Source: Flavobacterium sp. BFFFF2
GTDB lineage: Bacteria; Bacteroidota; Bacteroidia; Flavobacteriales; Flavobacteriaceae
Reading direction: 5' to 3'
Assembly: GCA_002256385.1 (NCBI GenBank)
Contig: NKJD01000014.1
Coordinates: forward strand, 17,794 to 81,793
DNA: 64,000 nt
A model generated the notes under the pieces. That model worked only from the letters and a program-made list of their open reading frames with translations. It made no database searches and was not told where the DNA came from. Within the stretch, counting starts at the first letter, position 1. Every line of letters begins with the position of its first letter. Made by a program: the position numbers and the translations under genes. Shown piece after piece: positions 7,325 to 16,163 of the stretch.

Positions 7325-7417
7325 GGCGAGCTAAAGCTCACGTACCCGACTGCCACTGGCAGTCCTCCTCTATATCTCATATGCACCGTTCGTCCCTGCG
7401 GGCCTCGGGTCAGGTTT
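7325..7417 (+). repeat. Copy 2 of the 93-bp palindrome-rich module
   Basis: This is a direct repeat of 7178-7270 with the same two palindromes. The 54 bases between the copies are mostly repeated CAGGTTT. There is no coding potential beyond a spurious 63-codon frame. Confidence 0.8.
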
Positions 7418-7479
7418 CAAGTTTTTTAAATATCAATAAAGATCGAGAATTTACTCTAAAAAAAAAGCACTTTTTTATC

Positions 7480-7600
7480 CTTCAATCCTTCAATCCTTTA
7501 ATCCTTTAATCCTTCAATCCTTCAATCCTTCAATCCTTCAATCTTTCAATCTTTCAATCTTTCAATCTTTCAATCTTTCAATCTTTCAATCTTTCAATCC
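7480..7600 (+). repeat. Tandem array of an 8-bp unit (TTCAATCC / TTTCAATC)
   Basis: About fifteen near-identical octamers switch midway from TTCAATCC to TTTCAATC. The array ends within about 10 bp of the stop codon of the adaptor gene, so on the transcribed strand it would form a purine-rich (GATTGAAA)n 3' region. Related tracts occur near 61735-61865 and 62857-63126. Confidence 0.9.
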
Positions 7601-7606
7601 AAAATT

Positions 7607-8734
7607 TTAATTAGGAACCAAATCATACCCCCCCTTAACCAAAATGTTAGATTGAACCGAACAGCCTCTGGTAAATTCCAAAGATACCCATTGTTCGTTT
7701 TCTTTTCCTTTTTGCACCCCTATTTTTTTAAACCAATACGACTGTTGGGTTGTTTTCACTAAGCTGTACATGTAATTTTTACCTTCTTCGGTAACCACCG
7801 CTTCTTTGCCGATGGACAGCGCTTGTTTGCTGCCAATTCCGATATTGGCTTCTACAAACATGCCCGTAAGCAGTCGCTGCTGTATCGATTCATCTAAATG
7901 GCCGTGTACATTGATGGTACGGTTTTCATTTTCAATTGATTTCCCAACCAAATGTACATTTGCATCAAAATGATCATTGGAGGCTTCTGGAACTTTAAAT
8001 TTTATTTTTTGGCCTTCTTTAATTTTAAGAATATCTTTTTCAAACACCGCCAATTCCAAATGCAAGTGATGCGGATCAACAATTTCTAAAATGACATCGG
8101 CGGGTGCAATGAACTGGCCTACATTGGCTTTCATCACTGAAATGTTGCCATCAATGGGTGAATAAATTTTAATTTCCGAACTAAACTTCCCTTTTTCAAT
8201 GTCAGAAATATTTAAATGCAGCATCCGCAATTTGTCTTTCAATCCCTGATACATCGCCTTCGTACGCAGGTAATCGCTCTGTGCTTTTAAATAGTTTTTT
8301 TCCGAGGAAATTTTTTCCCCAAACAAGGTTTTTTGCCTTTTGTATTCTGACTCCAAATAACCGATTTGCTCGGCCAATTCTAAATAATCTTTTTGCAAAT
8401 CGATGTAATCCGTGTTTTCGAGCGTAACCAAAACTTGGCCTTTTTTGACCACATCGCCCACCAACAAACGCGTCGATTTAATGTAACCACCCACAAACGA
8501 CGTCACTTTGGCTTTGTTTTGCGGGGGTACGTCAATGGTGCCAGTTGTTTTCACTTCTTCCTGAAAAATGGTGATTTCCGGATGGCCTAATTGCATGTTT
8601 TGCGCCTTGAATTGCGCCTTGGTCACTTCAATTAGTCCGCTGTTCTGTACGGCTTCCTTTGATTCTACTGCTTGTTTTTTACAAGAAATAAGTGTCAAAA
8701 AAATAAATCCGTATATAAAAAATGTGCGTGTCAT
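7607..8734 (-). CDS. RND efflux periplasmic adaptor lipoprotein, CusB/CzcB type
   Basis: This membrane-fusion protein links the inner-membrane RND pump to the outer-membrane channel. The 375-residue product has a lipobox (LTLISCKK), so it is probably anchored by lipid in the inner membrane. A lipoyl-like half (VTSFVGGYIKSTRLLVGDVVKKGQVLVTLEN, about 80-110) is followed by an alpha-hairpin coiled coil (about 112-180), the returning lipoyl half (KIYSPIDGNISVMKANVGQFI) and beta-barrel segments. It starts one base after the pump stop codon, so both are one transcript. HME-type family members export divalent cations such as Zn, Co, Cd, Cu or Ag; the metal cannot be decided here. Confidence 0.9.
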   Translation of the reverse strand: MTRTFFIYGFIFLTLISCKKQAVESKEAVQNSGLIEVTKAQFKAQNMQLGHPEITIFQEEVKTTGTIDVPPQNKAKVTSFVGGYIKSTRLLVGDVVKKGQVLVTLENTDYIDLQKDYLELAEQIGYLESEYKRQKTLFGEKISSEKNYLKAQSDYLRTKAMYQGLKDKLRMLHLNISDIEKGKFSSEIKIYSPIDGNISVMKANVGQFIAPADVILEIVDPHHLHLELAVFEKDILKIKEGQKIKFKVPEASNDHFDANVHLVGKSIENENRTINVHGHLDESIQQRLLTGMFVEANIGIGSKQALSIGKEAVVTEEGKNYMYSLVKTTQQSYWFKKIGVQKGKENEQWVSLEFTRGCSVQSNILVKGGYDLVPN

Positions 8735-8735
8735 G

Positions 8736-11700
8736 TTAATTCCAGTTTAAATAATACAAATCAAGTTGAATGGCAGTGTGCTCGTACAAAGCATCCCAAT
8801 AATCGAGTTGCAACGTAAATGCTTGCTCCAAACTTTGAATATATTGGTAAAAATCAATTTCGCCCGATTGGTAACTGCGTTGCGCTACTTTAGTGATTTC
8901 TGTTGCTAGTTTGCGGCCATGCAAATCAAAATATTGAATCATTTCTTGGGCTTTCTTCAATTTGGCTTGTTGCGTCTTTTTAAATTGTTCCAATTTGACC
9001 ATCGCCTGCTGCTGCTGCGAAACCCAGGCCATTTTTTCTATTTGACTGGCTTGCAAACGGGCGTGATTGCCGCGACCAAATAATGGAACCGCCAATCCGA
9101 CCTGAAACCCGTATAAAGGCCCGGAAAGGCCACTGTTGGTGCCCTGAAAATAATCGATATTGAGCTCGGGCCAATACATGGAACGGTGGTACGCATTTTG
9201 ACGATCCAGATAGATTTCCGTTTGTTTCAACTGCGTCACATACACCGATTCATGCGCGGACTCTTGGGGCAGGAGCAATACCTCCCATTTGTCCGATGGA
9301 ACGATGGGTACATTTTCGGCCTGCACCCAAAACTTCAGTTCCTGCATGGCCACTTCGCGTTCCTGCATCCATTGGTTTTTCAACGTCCGAATCTTCTGCG
9401 ATTTGGCTTCCGCGGTAATTTTTTCCAAATAATTGGCTTCGCCCAATTCAAACTTACGCGAACCTGCTTTGGCAAATAAAACAAACAACGAATCCAATTC
9501 CTGCACCACTTTGCTGCGCGCATTAATGGCGATGAGCTTGTAATACAATTTGGCAATTTCTACATCGATGCGGCTTTGTTGCCAATTCAACAACCGTTGT
9601 TCCCGTTCAAAATCTTGGTTTAACAGGTTTTTAAAAGCCTTGTAATACATCGGAAGCATAAAGCGCTGTTGGACGCCAAAAACTTTTAAGGGCAAATTGT
9701 TTAAAGCCAAATTATTTTGGTCATAACTATAATAGACATTGGTTTTCTCCATCTGATAGGCCACACCAATTTGTGCTTTCATGCGGTCAACTTGCTGCTG
9801 TTTGCCTTTTAAACCCTTGTTGTTTGAATGCGCCATCTCCATTAACTGTTGCAACGGAGCAGGTGGATTCCATTGGGCTTGGGCCATCGTGCTGAAACCC
9901 AAAAAAGGAAATAGCCAAAACCCAACATGTATTTTAAATTGAGGCTTTGTGACCTTTTTTTTGTCAAACACAAAATATAAGACAGGTAGGACAATCAGGG
10001 TCAACAAGGTGGCGGTGACCAATCCGCCAATGACCACCGTGGCCAATGGACGTTGCACTTCTGCTCCGGCCGATTCAGAAATAGCCATCGGTAAAAATCC
10101 CAAAGCGGCAGCGGCAGCAGTTAACAATACAGGTCTTAATCGGTCGCTGGTTCCTTTCAATATTAAATCTTTTAGGTTGGTCGGATGGTTCAATTTAAGT
10201 TCTTTAAAATGCTCAATTAACACAATGCCATTAAGCACGGCAATCCCAAAAAGCGCAATAAAACCAACACCCGCCGAAATACTAAAAGGCAAATCGCGCA
10301 GCCACAGTAAGCCTATGCCTCCAACCGCCGAAAGTGGAATCGCTGAATACACCATCAGCGCTTCTCGCACCGATTGAAAGGCAAAATACAGCAATATAAA
10401 AATCAAAATTAGGGCAATGGGCACGGCAATCATCAAACGACTTTTGGCACTTTGTAAGTTTTCAAATTGTCCGCCATAAGTGACAAAATACCCAGTGGGT
10501 AACTTCAGTTTCGATTTTAGCTTTTGTTGTACTTCTTCTACCACACTTTGCAAGTCTCTATTGCGCACATTCACACCCACCACAATCCGACGGTGGGTGT
10601 TGTCTCTTGAAATTTTAGCGGGTCCTTGGTCATATTTAATGGTGGCCAATTCACTTAATGGAATTTGCGAACCATTGGCCAAAGGCACATATAAATTTTC
10701 AACATCCACTATAGATTCACGATAAGCGGCATCTAAACGAATGACCAAATCAAAGCGTTTTTCTCCTTCAAATACAGTGCCAGCCGTTTTTCCAGCAAAT
10801 GTCATTGTCAGTAAATCATTTAAAGAAGCAATGGTTAAACCGTAACGTGCAATTTTTGCCCGGTTGTAGGTAACACTCATTTGTGGCAAACCAGCTGTTT
10901 TTTCAATGATTACGTCGGCAGCGCCTGGAATATTTTTAATTAAATTGCCAATTTCATGGGCTTTTTTGGCCAAAATATCCAAATCTTCACCAAAAACTTT
11001 AATCGCCAGATCGCTGCGTGTTCCTGAAATCAGTTCGTTGAAACGCATTTCAATAGGTTGGGTGAATTCAATTTCTAAATTAGGAATTTTTTGTTCCACC
11101 TTTTCTTTAATTAAATCGGCCAAAGCATCTTTGCTATCGGTGGTGGTCCATTCCGATTTGGGTTTTAGCTTCACAATGATGTCGCTTTCCTCCATACTCA
11201 TGGGGTCGGTGGGCACTTCGGCTGCGCCAATCCTGCTCACGACTTGCTCTACTTCGGGGAAATTCTTTAAAATGATTTGTTCAATTTGTGTGGTCGTGGC
11301 AATGGTTTTACTTAAGGTGGTTCCTGTTTTTAAAATGGGTTGAATCACAAAATCGCCTTCATCTAAAGTAGGGACAAATTCGCCTCCCATGCTGCCAAAC
11401 AAAAGCAAGGCGCCCAATAACAACCCAATTGCGCCACTTAATACCCATTTTGGATGATGTAAGGCACGTTCCAAAACAGGTACATACATTTTTTGTATCC
11501 ATGTAATAAATTGTTTTGAAAAGGCAAAGCCTTCTTTTTTTGAAGGTTTTAAAACCAACGATGCAATCACCGGGACATAAGTAAAACACAAAATCATAGC
11601 ACCGACTATGGCAAAACTAAAAGTAATGGCCATGGGTTTAAACATTTTGCCTTCCACACCCGTTAAAGACAAAATCGGAATAAATACAATTAATATGATC

Positions 11701-13070
11701 AGTTGGCCAAAAACAGCCGAATGCATCATTCGTGAAGCGCTTTTAAAGGTAATTTGATCAATTTCAAGCTGTTGTTGTGCAGGCTCCAAACCGGTCAAAT
11801 GTTTTGATTGTTGAAAGACCTGAAAAGCGATAAATTCAACGATTATAACCGCTCCGTCAATGATTATGCCAAAATCAATGGCACCCAAGCTCATCAAATT
11901 GGCATCAATGCCAAAAATAGTCATTAGGGTAATGGCAAACAGCAAACACAACGGAATCACCGAGGCAACGACCAAGCCCGATCGAATATTACCCAACAAC
12001 ATCACCACCACAAAAATGACAATCAAACAGCCCAAAATGAGGTTTTCGGCTACGGTAAAAGTGGTTTTATGAACCAATTCGCTGCGCTGCAAAAATCCAT
12101 TGATTCGAATACCCGGCGGCAATCCTTTATTTACCAGTTCAATGCGTTTGTCAATATCGGCAATCACCGCTTTTGAATTAGCCCCTTTAAGCATCATGAT
12201 TTGGCCCATTACTTTTTCGCCCTCGCCATTTCCTGTAATGGCGCCGAAACGGTTGGCGTAGCCGATTTTTACTTGAGCGACATCGCGCACATAAATGGGG
12301 ATGCCGTCATTTTTGACCACCACTTGTTCCATGTCGGTCAAACTCTTAATTTTACCTTCGCCCCGGATAAAATAACTTTGGTTTACTTTTTCAATATAGG
12401 CACCTCCCGCAATGCTATTATTTTGAGCTATTGCTTCAAAAACTTCAGAAGCAGTGATATTCATGGCTTTTAACTGGGCGGGCTTTAAAGCAACTTCATA
12501 TTGCTTAAGTAATCCACCCCAAGTATTAATTTCAACCACCCCACGAATCCCGGATAACTGCCGGCGTACAATCCAATCTTGAATGGTGCGCAACGCTTCC
12601 ACGTCATATTGGTCTTTGTATTCGGGCGATACTTCAAGGGTATATTGATAAATTTCACCTAATCCAGTAGTAATTGGACCCATTTGTGGCACGCCAAACC
12701 CATTTGGTATTTTTTCTGAGGCCGATTTTATTTTTTCGGCAATGAGTTGTCGGGGTAAATAATTCCCCATGTCATCATCAAAAACAATGGTGACCAATGA
12801 AATGCCGAACTTTGATATGGAACGGATTTCTTTGACCCCTGGCAAATTCGCCATTTCCATTTCAATAGGGTAGGTGATGTATTGTTCGATGTCTTGGGTC
12901 GATAAATTTTGCGAGGTGGTAATCACCTGAACTTGGTTGTTGGTCACATCTGGAACGGCGCCTACGGATAGTTCGGTAACTGCATAAATGCCATAACCGA
13001 TGAGACCAAAAACCAGCAATAACACAAATAATTTGTTGCGTAAACTAAAGGCAATGATATTTTCGAGCAT
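8736..13070 (-). CDS. Heavy-metal RND efflux pump (CusA/CzcA) fused to a TolC-like outer-membrane channel
   Basis: The 1444-residue protein contains two normally separate subunits. Residues 1 to about 1045 are a full HME-RND permease. The N-terminus is LRNKLFVLLLVFGLIGYGIYA, and the proton-relay motif DFGIIIDGAVIIVE lies in TM4 with its D, D and E. Two large periplasmic loops follow, then GIAVLNGIVLIEHF in TM10. Residues about 1066-1444 read as an OEP/TolC coiled-coil protein (AQAQWNPPAPLQQLMEMA, later GFQVGLAVPLFGRGNHARLQ). The joint, GFWLFPFLGFSTMAQAQW, looks like a signal peptide with an AQA cleavage site after residue 1065. Fused pumps of about this length occur in other Bacteroidota. An HK/RR pair lies upstream, but a terminator separates them. 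Confidence 0.93.
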   Translation of the reverse strand: MLENIIAFSLRNKLFVLLLVFGLIGYGIYAVTELSVGAVPDVTNNQVQVITTSQNLSTQDIEQYITYPIEMEMANLPGVKEIRSISKFGISLVTIVFDDDMGNYLPRQLIAEKIKSASEKIPNGFGVPQMGPITTGLGEIYQYTLEVSPEYKDQYDVEALRTIQDWIVRRQLSGIRGVVEINTWGGLLKQYEVALKPAQLKAMNITASEVFEAIAQNNSIAGGAYIEKVNQSYFIRGEGKIKSLTDMEQVVVKNDGIPIYVRDVAQVKIGYANRFGAITGNGEGEKVMGQIMMLKGANSKAVIADIDKRIELVNKGLPPGIRINGFLQRSELVHKTTFTVAENLILGCLIVIFVVVMLLGNIRSGLVVASVIPLCLLFAITLMTIFGIDANLMSLGAIDFGIIIDGAVIIVEFIAFQVFQQSKHLTGLEPAQQQLEIDQITFKSASRMMHSAVFGQLIILIVFIPILSLTGVEGKMFKPMAITFSFAIVGAMILCFTYVPVIASLVLKPSKKEGFAFSKQFITWIQKMYVPVLERALHHPKWVLSGAIGLLLGALLLFGSMGGEFVPTLDEGDFVIQPILKTGTTLSKTIATTTQIEQIILKNFPEVEQVVSRIGAAEVPTDPMSMEESDIIVKLKPKSEWTTTDSKDALADLIKEKVEQKIPNLEIEFTQPIEMRFNELISGTRSDLAIKVFGEDLDILAKKAHEIGNLIKNIPGAADVIIEKTAGLPQMSVTYNRAKIARYGLTIASLNDLLTMTFAGKTAGTVFEGEKRFDLVIRLDAAYRESIVDVENLYVPLANGSQIPLSELATIKYDQGPAKISRDNTHRRIVVGVNVRNRDLQSVVEEVQQKLKSKLKLPTGYFVTYGGQFENLQSAKSRLMIAVPIALILIFILLYFAFQSVREALMVYSAIPLSAVGGIGLLWLRDLPFSISAGVGFIALFGIAVLNGIVLIEHFKELKLNHPTNLKDLILKGTSDRLRPVLLTAAAAALGFLPMAISESAGAEVQRPLATVVIGGLVTATLLTLIVLPVLYFVFDKKKVTKPQFKIHVGFWLFPFLGFSTMAQAQWNPPAPLQQLMEMAHSNNKGLKGKQQQVDRMKAQIGVAYQMEKTNVYYSYDQNNLALNNLPLKVFGVQQRFMLPMYYKAFKNLLNQDFEREQRLLNWQQSRIDVEIAKLYYKLIAINARSKVVQELDSLFVLFAKAGSRKFELGEANYLEKITAEAKSQKIRTLKNQWMQEREVAMQELKFWVQAENVPIVPSDKWEVLLLPQESAHESVYVTQLKQTEIYLDRQNAYHRSMYWPELNIDYFQGTNSGLSGPLYGFQVGLAVPLFGRGNHARLQASQIEKMAWVSQQQQAMVKLEQFKKTQQAKLKKAQEMIQYFDLHGRKLATEITKVAQRSYQSGEIDFYQYIQSLEQAFTLQLDYWDALYEHTAIQLDLYYLNWN

Positions 13071-13176
13071 GTATTAATAATAAGAATTCAAAGTTACTGT
13101 TTCATGGATTAAATAAGTTACACTTTGTCCTTAAATTGATTTTAAATTAAGGGGAAATTTAAACAGTTTTAGACAC

Positions 13177-13205
13177 AAAAAAAGCGGCCTAAGCCGCTTC
13201 TTTTA
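13177..13205 (-). terminator. Intrinsic terminator after the OmpR-type regulator gene
   Basis: On the minus strand, AAGCGGC-TTAG-GCCGCTT is followed by TTTTT. It closes the two-component operon just before the efflux operon begins. Confidence 0.85.
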
Positions 13206-13209
13206 AAGT

Positions 13210-13914
13210 CTATTTTTTGATAACCAATCGAAATCCTTCGCCATGAATATTTAAGATTTCCACTTTTGGGTCTTCTTTTAAATACTTGCGAATCTTGGCT
13301 ATGTATACATCCATACTTCGTGAAGTAAAATAATTTTCGTCGCGCCAAATTTTCGTTAAGGCCAATTCGCGTGGCATGAGGTCGTTTTCATATAAAGCCA
13401 ACAATTTGAGCAATTCATTCTCTTTAGGCGACAATTTGATGGGTTCTTTGCCTTCTATTGTCAAATAACGCAATTTAGAATTCAAGTGAAAATTGCCAAT
13501 TTCAAATTCAAATTTAAGGTTGTCTGTTTTTGACTCACTCACTTTGCGTTGTAAAATGGCTTTAATTTTCATCAACAAAACATCTGAATCAAAAGGTTTG
13601 TTCAGGTAGTCGTCGGCACCCACTTTATAGCCTTTCAGCACATCTTCTTTCATTGACTTGGCAGTCAAGAAAATGATGGGAATTTCTTTGTTTTTTTCTC
13701 TGATTTCTTTGGCCAAAGTATAGCCATCTTTATAGGGCATCATTACATCTAAGATGCACAAATCGTAGGTATCTTTTTTGAATTTTTCAAATCCTTCCAT
13801 GCCGTTTTTGGCAAGGGTTACGCTAAAATCGTTTAGCATCAGGTAGTCTTTCAGAATCGCACCAAAATTTTGGTCGTCTTCAACGAGCAGTATCCTTTTG
13901 TTTGTTGTTTCCAT
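13210..13914 (-). CDS. OmpR-family response regulator (RprY-like)
   Basis: This is a 234-residue two-domain regulator. The receiver (about 8-122) has the acidic pair (LLVEDDQ), phospho-acceptor Asp in CILDVMMPYKDGY, switch Thr in FLTAKS and Lys in YLNKPFD, so it should be phosphorylated normally. A winged helix-turn-helix (about 140-230; LSPKENELLKLLALYEND, SRSMDVYIAKIRKYL) binds DNA. It follows the histidine kinase gene with an 8-bp gap and shares its transcript. Similarity to the RprXY system of Bacteroides is inferred from the arrangement. Targets are unknown. Confidence 0.92.
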   Translation of the reverse strand: METTNKRILLVEDDQNFGAILKDYLMLNDFSVTLAKNGMEGFEKFKKDTYDLCILDVMMPYKDGYTLAKEIREKNKEIPIIFLTAKSMKEDVLKGYKVGADDYLNKPFDSDVLLMKIKAILQRKVSESKTDNLKFEFEIGNFHLNSKLRYLTIEGKEPIKLSPKENELLKLLALYENDLMPRELALTKIWRDENYFTSRSMDVYIAKIRKYLKEDPKVEILNIHGEGFRLVIKK

Positions 13915-13922
13915 TTGTTTGA

Positions 13923-15506
13923 TTAATTAATGATGGGTATTTTGATGATGAATGTACTTCCTTTTCCTTTTTCGCTTTCTACCGAAATAGTAGCTTGGTG
14001 GTCTTCAATAATGCGTTTTACATAAGCCAATCCCAGACCATGTCCTTTTACATTATGAATGTCTCCGGTATGTTCCCGGTAAAATTTTTCAAATATTTTT
14101 TTCAAAACGGCTTTGCTCATGCCAATCCCTTGGTCTTGAATTCGGATGAGCACATTGTCTTTGATACTCTCAGTGGAAACGTTAATAACGGGCGGGTCTA
14201 CAGAATATTTGATGGCATTATCTAAAATATTAACAATAACATTGGTAAAATGTGATTCATTGAGTAAAACCAATGTGTTTTTGGCATTCAATTGGGTGTG
14301 AATGGTTCCCTCGCGGTCCTCCACCAGCAAATGAACATGTTCAATGGCATCTTCTATAATGGTATGGATATCAAGGGGTTCTTTTTCAATATCCAGTTCT
14401 CTTTTTTCTAATTTTGAAATGCGCAACACATTTTCAACTTGGGCATGCATGCGTTTGTTTTCGTCGCGAATCATTTGCAAATAGCGGTCCATTCTTTCGG
14501 AATCACCTTGAACTTTCGGATTTTTAATGGCATCCAACGCCAAATTAATGGTGGCTATCGGCGTTTTAAATTCGTGGGTCATGTTGTTAATGAAATCGGT
14601 TTTGATTTCTGAAATCTGTCTTTGTCTAATCAGTTGGTTTAAGGCACTGATATAAGTAATCAGGATAATGAGTGTAAAAATGATGGAAAGCAAAGCAATG
14701 CTAATCACTTCCGACAACAAAAACTTTTTCTGCTGTGGAAATGAAACCATCAATTCATAGCGGTTATTTCCGTCGTTATCTGCAAGAATCGGAATGCTAT
14801 ACGTCGATTTTTTGTTGAATTGGAAATGATCTGATCCAATTTTGGTGGCCAACCCATTGCTGTACACACAAAATTCATAGGGTGTGGTAATACTGTACAA
14901 TTCCAACTCTTTTCGAATAAGCTGGGCCAATTCGTCTTTTGATAATCGGTCTTCAATGGATTTCAGTGCTACAATATCTTTAAAAAAGATTTGAAATTGC
15001 GCACTTTCCAGTAAATCCAATTTACCCAAACGTTCTACCCTTAAATCAGGTGTAACCGAATGGTGCAACCTAGGGTCATCAACCATCGGATTTCGGTACA
15101 CCTCAGTTTTTCGCTTGGATGTGAAATTTTTTAATCGAACACTGTCTTTCAGTTTATCAAAGAACGAAGAAGAAATACCGTAATCTTCTGCAATTATACT
15201 GTTTGAATATACCACCGTTTCATTGGTTCGTGAATCACGCTGATAGTATCCAAACTCCAAAAAATCTTCTTTTTCGGGCAATTTACCGATGCTATCACGT
15301 AATTCATTGTAGCGGTTGTAAAAAGTAATGGCCTCTTTTTTTTCAAGCTTTTGGGCCAAGGATCCCAATACTTGCTTGACGTGATAATGAAATTGTTCTT
15401 CGTTGTTTTGTAGTGCGGTATGAAACCAAAAAGTTTGCACTAATACAATACCTACAAGCGAAACACTCATAAGCACCACCAACAACCGAAAGAATTTTTT
15501 ATTCAT
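13923..15506 (-). CDS. Sensor histidine kinase, partner of the adjacent OmpR-type regulator
   Basis: This 527-residue inner-membrane kinase has TM1 at about 7-28 and a periplasmic sensor region of about 230 residues with no recognised fold. TM2 is at about 265-290 (LLSEVISIALLSIIFTLIILI), followed by an H-box INNMTHEFKTPIATINLALD with the phospho-His. The ATPase domain shows N (VIVNILDNAIKYS), G1 (IQDQGIGMS), F (FEKFYRE) and G2 (GHGLGLAYVKRII) boxes. No HAMP domain is evident. A TAGTTTTG -7 element lies only 7 bp from the ATG, so its mRNA may be nearly leaderless. Confidence 0.94.
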   Translation of the reverse strand: MNKKFFRLLVVLMSVSLVGIVLVQTFWFHTALQNNEEQFHYHVKQVLGSLAQKLEKKEAITFYNRYNELRDSIGKLPEKEDFLEFGYYQRDSRTNETVVYSNSIIAEDYGISSSFFDKLKDSVRLKNFTSKRKTEVYRNPMVDDPRLHHSVTPDLRVERLGKLDLLESAQFQIFFKDIVALKSIEDRLSKDELAQLIRKELELYSITTPYEFCVYSNGLATKIGSDHFQFNKKSTYSIPILADNDGNNRYELMVSFPQQKKFLLSEVISIALLSIIFTLIILITYISALNQLIRQRQISEIKTDFINNMTHEFKTPIATINLALDAIKNPKVQGDSERMDRYLQMIRDENKRMHAQVENVLRISKLEKRELDIEKEPLDIHTIIEDAIEHVHLLVEDREGTIHTQLNAKNTLVLLNESHFTNVIVNILDNAIKYSVDPPVINVSTESIKDNVLIRIQDQGIGMSKAVLKKIFEKFYREHTGDIHNVKGHGLGLAYVKRIIEDHQATISVESEKGKGSTFIIKIPIIN

Positions 15507-15512
15507 CTACAC

Positions 15513-15520
15513 AAAACTAG
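15513..15520 (-). promoter_or_regulatory. Candidate -7 element of the histidine kinase gene
   Basis: The minus strand reads TAGTTTTG (TAnnTTTG). The spacing puts the transcription start at or near the ATG. Confidence 0.4.
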
Positions 15521-15578
15521 GTATTTTAACAAAACAATAGAAGATGCTTTAACCAAAGATTAACAAAACACTCGATTT

Positions 15579-16163
15579 TTAAATTTTCAACAAAGAATCT
15601 ATTATTTTTTCAACTTGTGCTTTGGTGTCTTCCCAATCAATATTTTGAATTGCGTAAGTGCTCATTGCCAATTTTTTATCATCGGTCCATTGCTGTGCAA
15701 CTCGCTTTTCAAACGCCTCTTTTGAGGTGCCGTCACGCTCAAATACCCTTGTTTGTCGCAACATGAGCGGTGCTGTTACAGTAATCACCACATCGCAATC
15801 AAGATGTCCCCCAGTTTCAAACAATATCGCCGCTTCTTTCAGCAACCAAGGTTGTGCTGCATGAGCGAACTTCCATTGTTCAAAATCATGTTTGACAAAT
15901 GGGTGAATAAGTGCATTCAACCATTGCAAAGCCTCTTTATTCTCAAAGACTTTGGCGGCCAATAAGTTTGCATTAATGCCATCGGGAGTTAATACGTCTG
16001 TACCAAATTTTACGGCAATTTGTGCACGTATATGTGGGTCAAGGTATGCTTTCTTGGCTTCGATATCCGCAATATAAATGGGGATTCCGGCAGCTTCAAA
16101 TAATTTGGCAACTGATGTTTTACCACTTCCAATTCCGCCTGTTAATCCAATAATCTGGCTCAT
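15579..16163 (-). CDS. coaE: Dephospho-CoA kinase
   Basis: This enzyme performs the last step of coenzyme A synthesis, ATP-dependent phosphorylation of the ribose 3'-hydroxyl of dephospho-CoA. The 194-residue protein starts with the P-loop GLTGGIGSGKTSVAKLF. It has the conserved DIEAKKAY segment, the CoA-domain HPFVKHDF and KEAAILFETGG motifs, and the lid region RVFERDGTSKEAF. Its ATG overlaps the stop of the upstream glycosyltransferase gene by 4 bp, indicating coupled translation. Interestingly, coaBC lies about 4.4 kb upstream on the same strand. Confidence 0.96.
   Translation of the reverse strand: MSQIIGLTGGIGSGKTSVAKLFEAAGIPIYIADIEAKKAYLDPHIRAQIAVKFGTDVLTPDGINANLLAAKVFENKEALQWLNALIHPFVKHDFEQWKFAHAAQPWLLKEAAILFETGGHLDCDVVITVTAPLMLRQTRVFERDGTSKEAFEKRVAQQWTDDKKLAMSTYAIQNIDWEDTKAQVEKIIDSLLKI

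Noticed and set aside
7480-7600. Possible CRISPR array
   Set aside because: Units are 8 bp without unique spacers and no cas genes are present, so it is simple-sequence DNA.
9949-10377. 142-residue plus ORF inside the RND gene, with similar ones at 10906-11343 and 45433-46170
   Set aside because: These are shadows of clearly conserved genes on the opposite strand.
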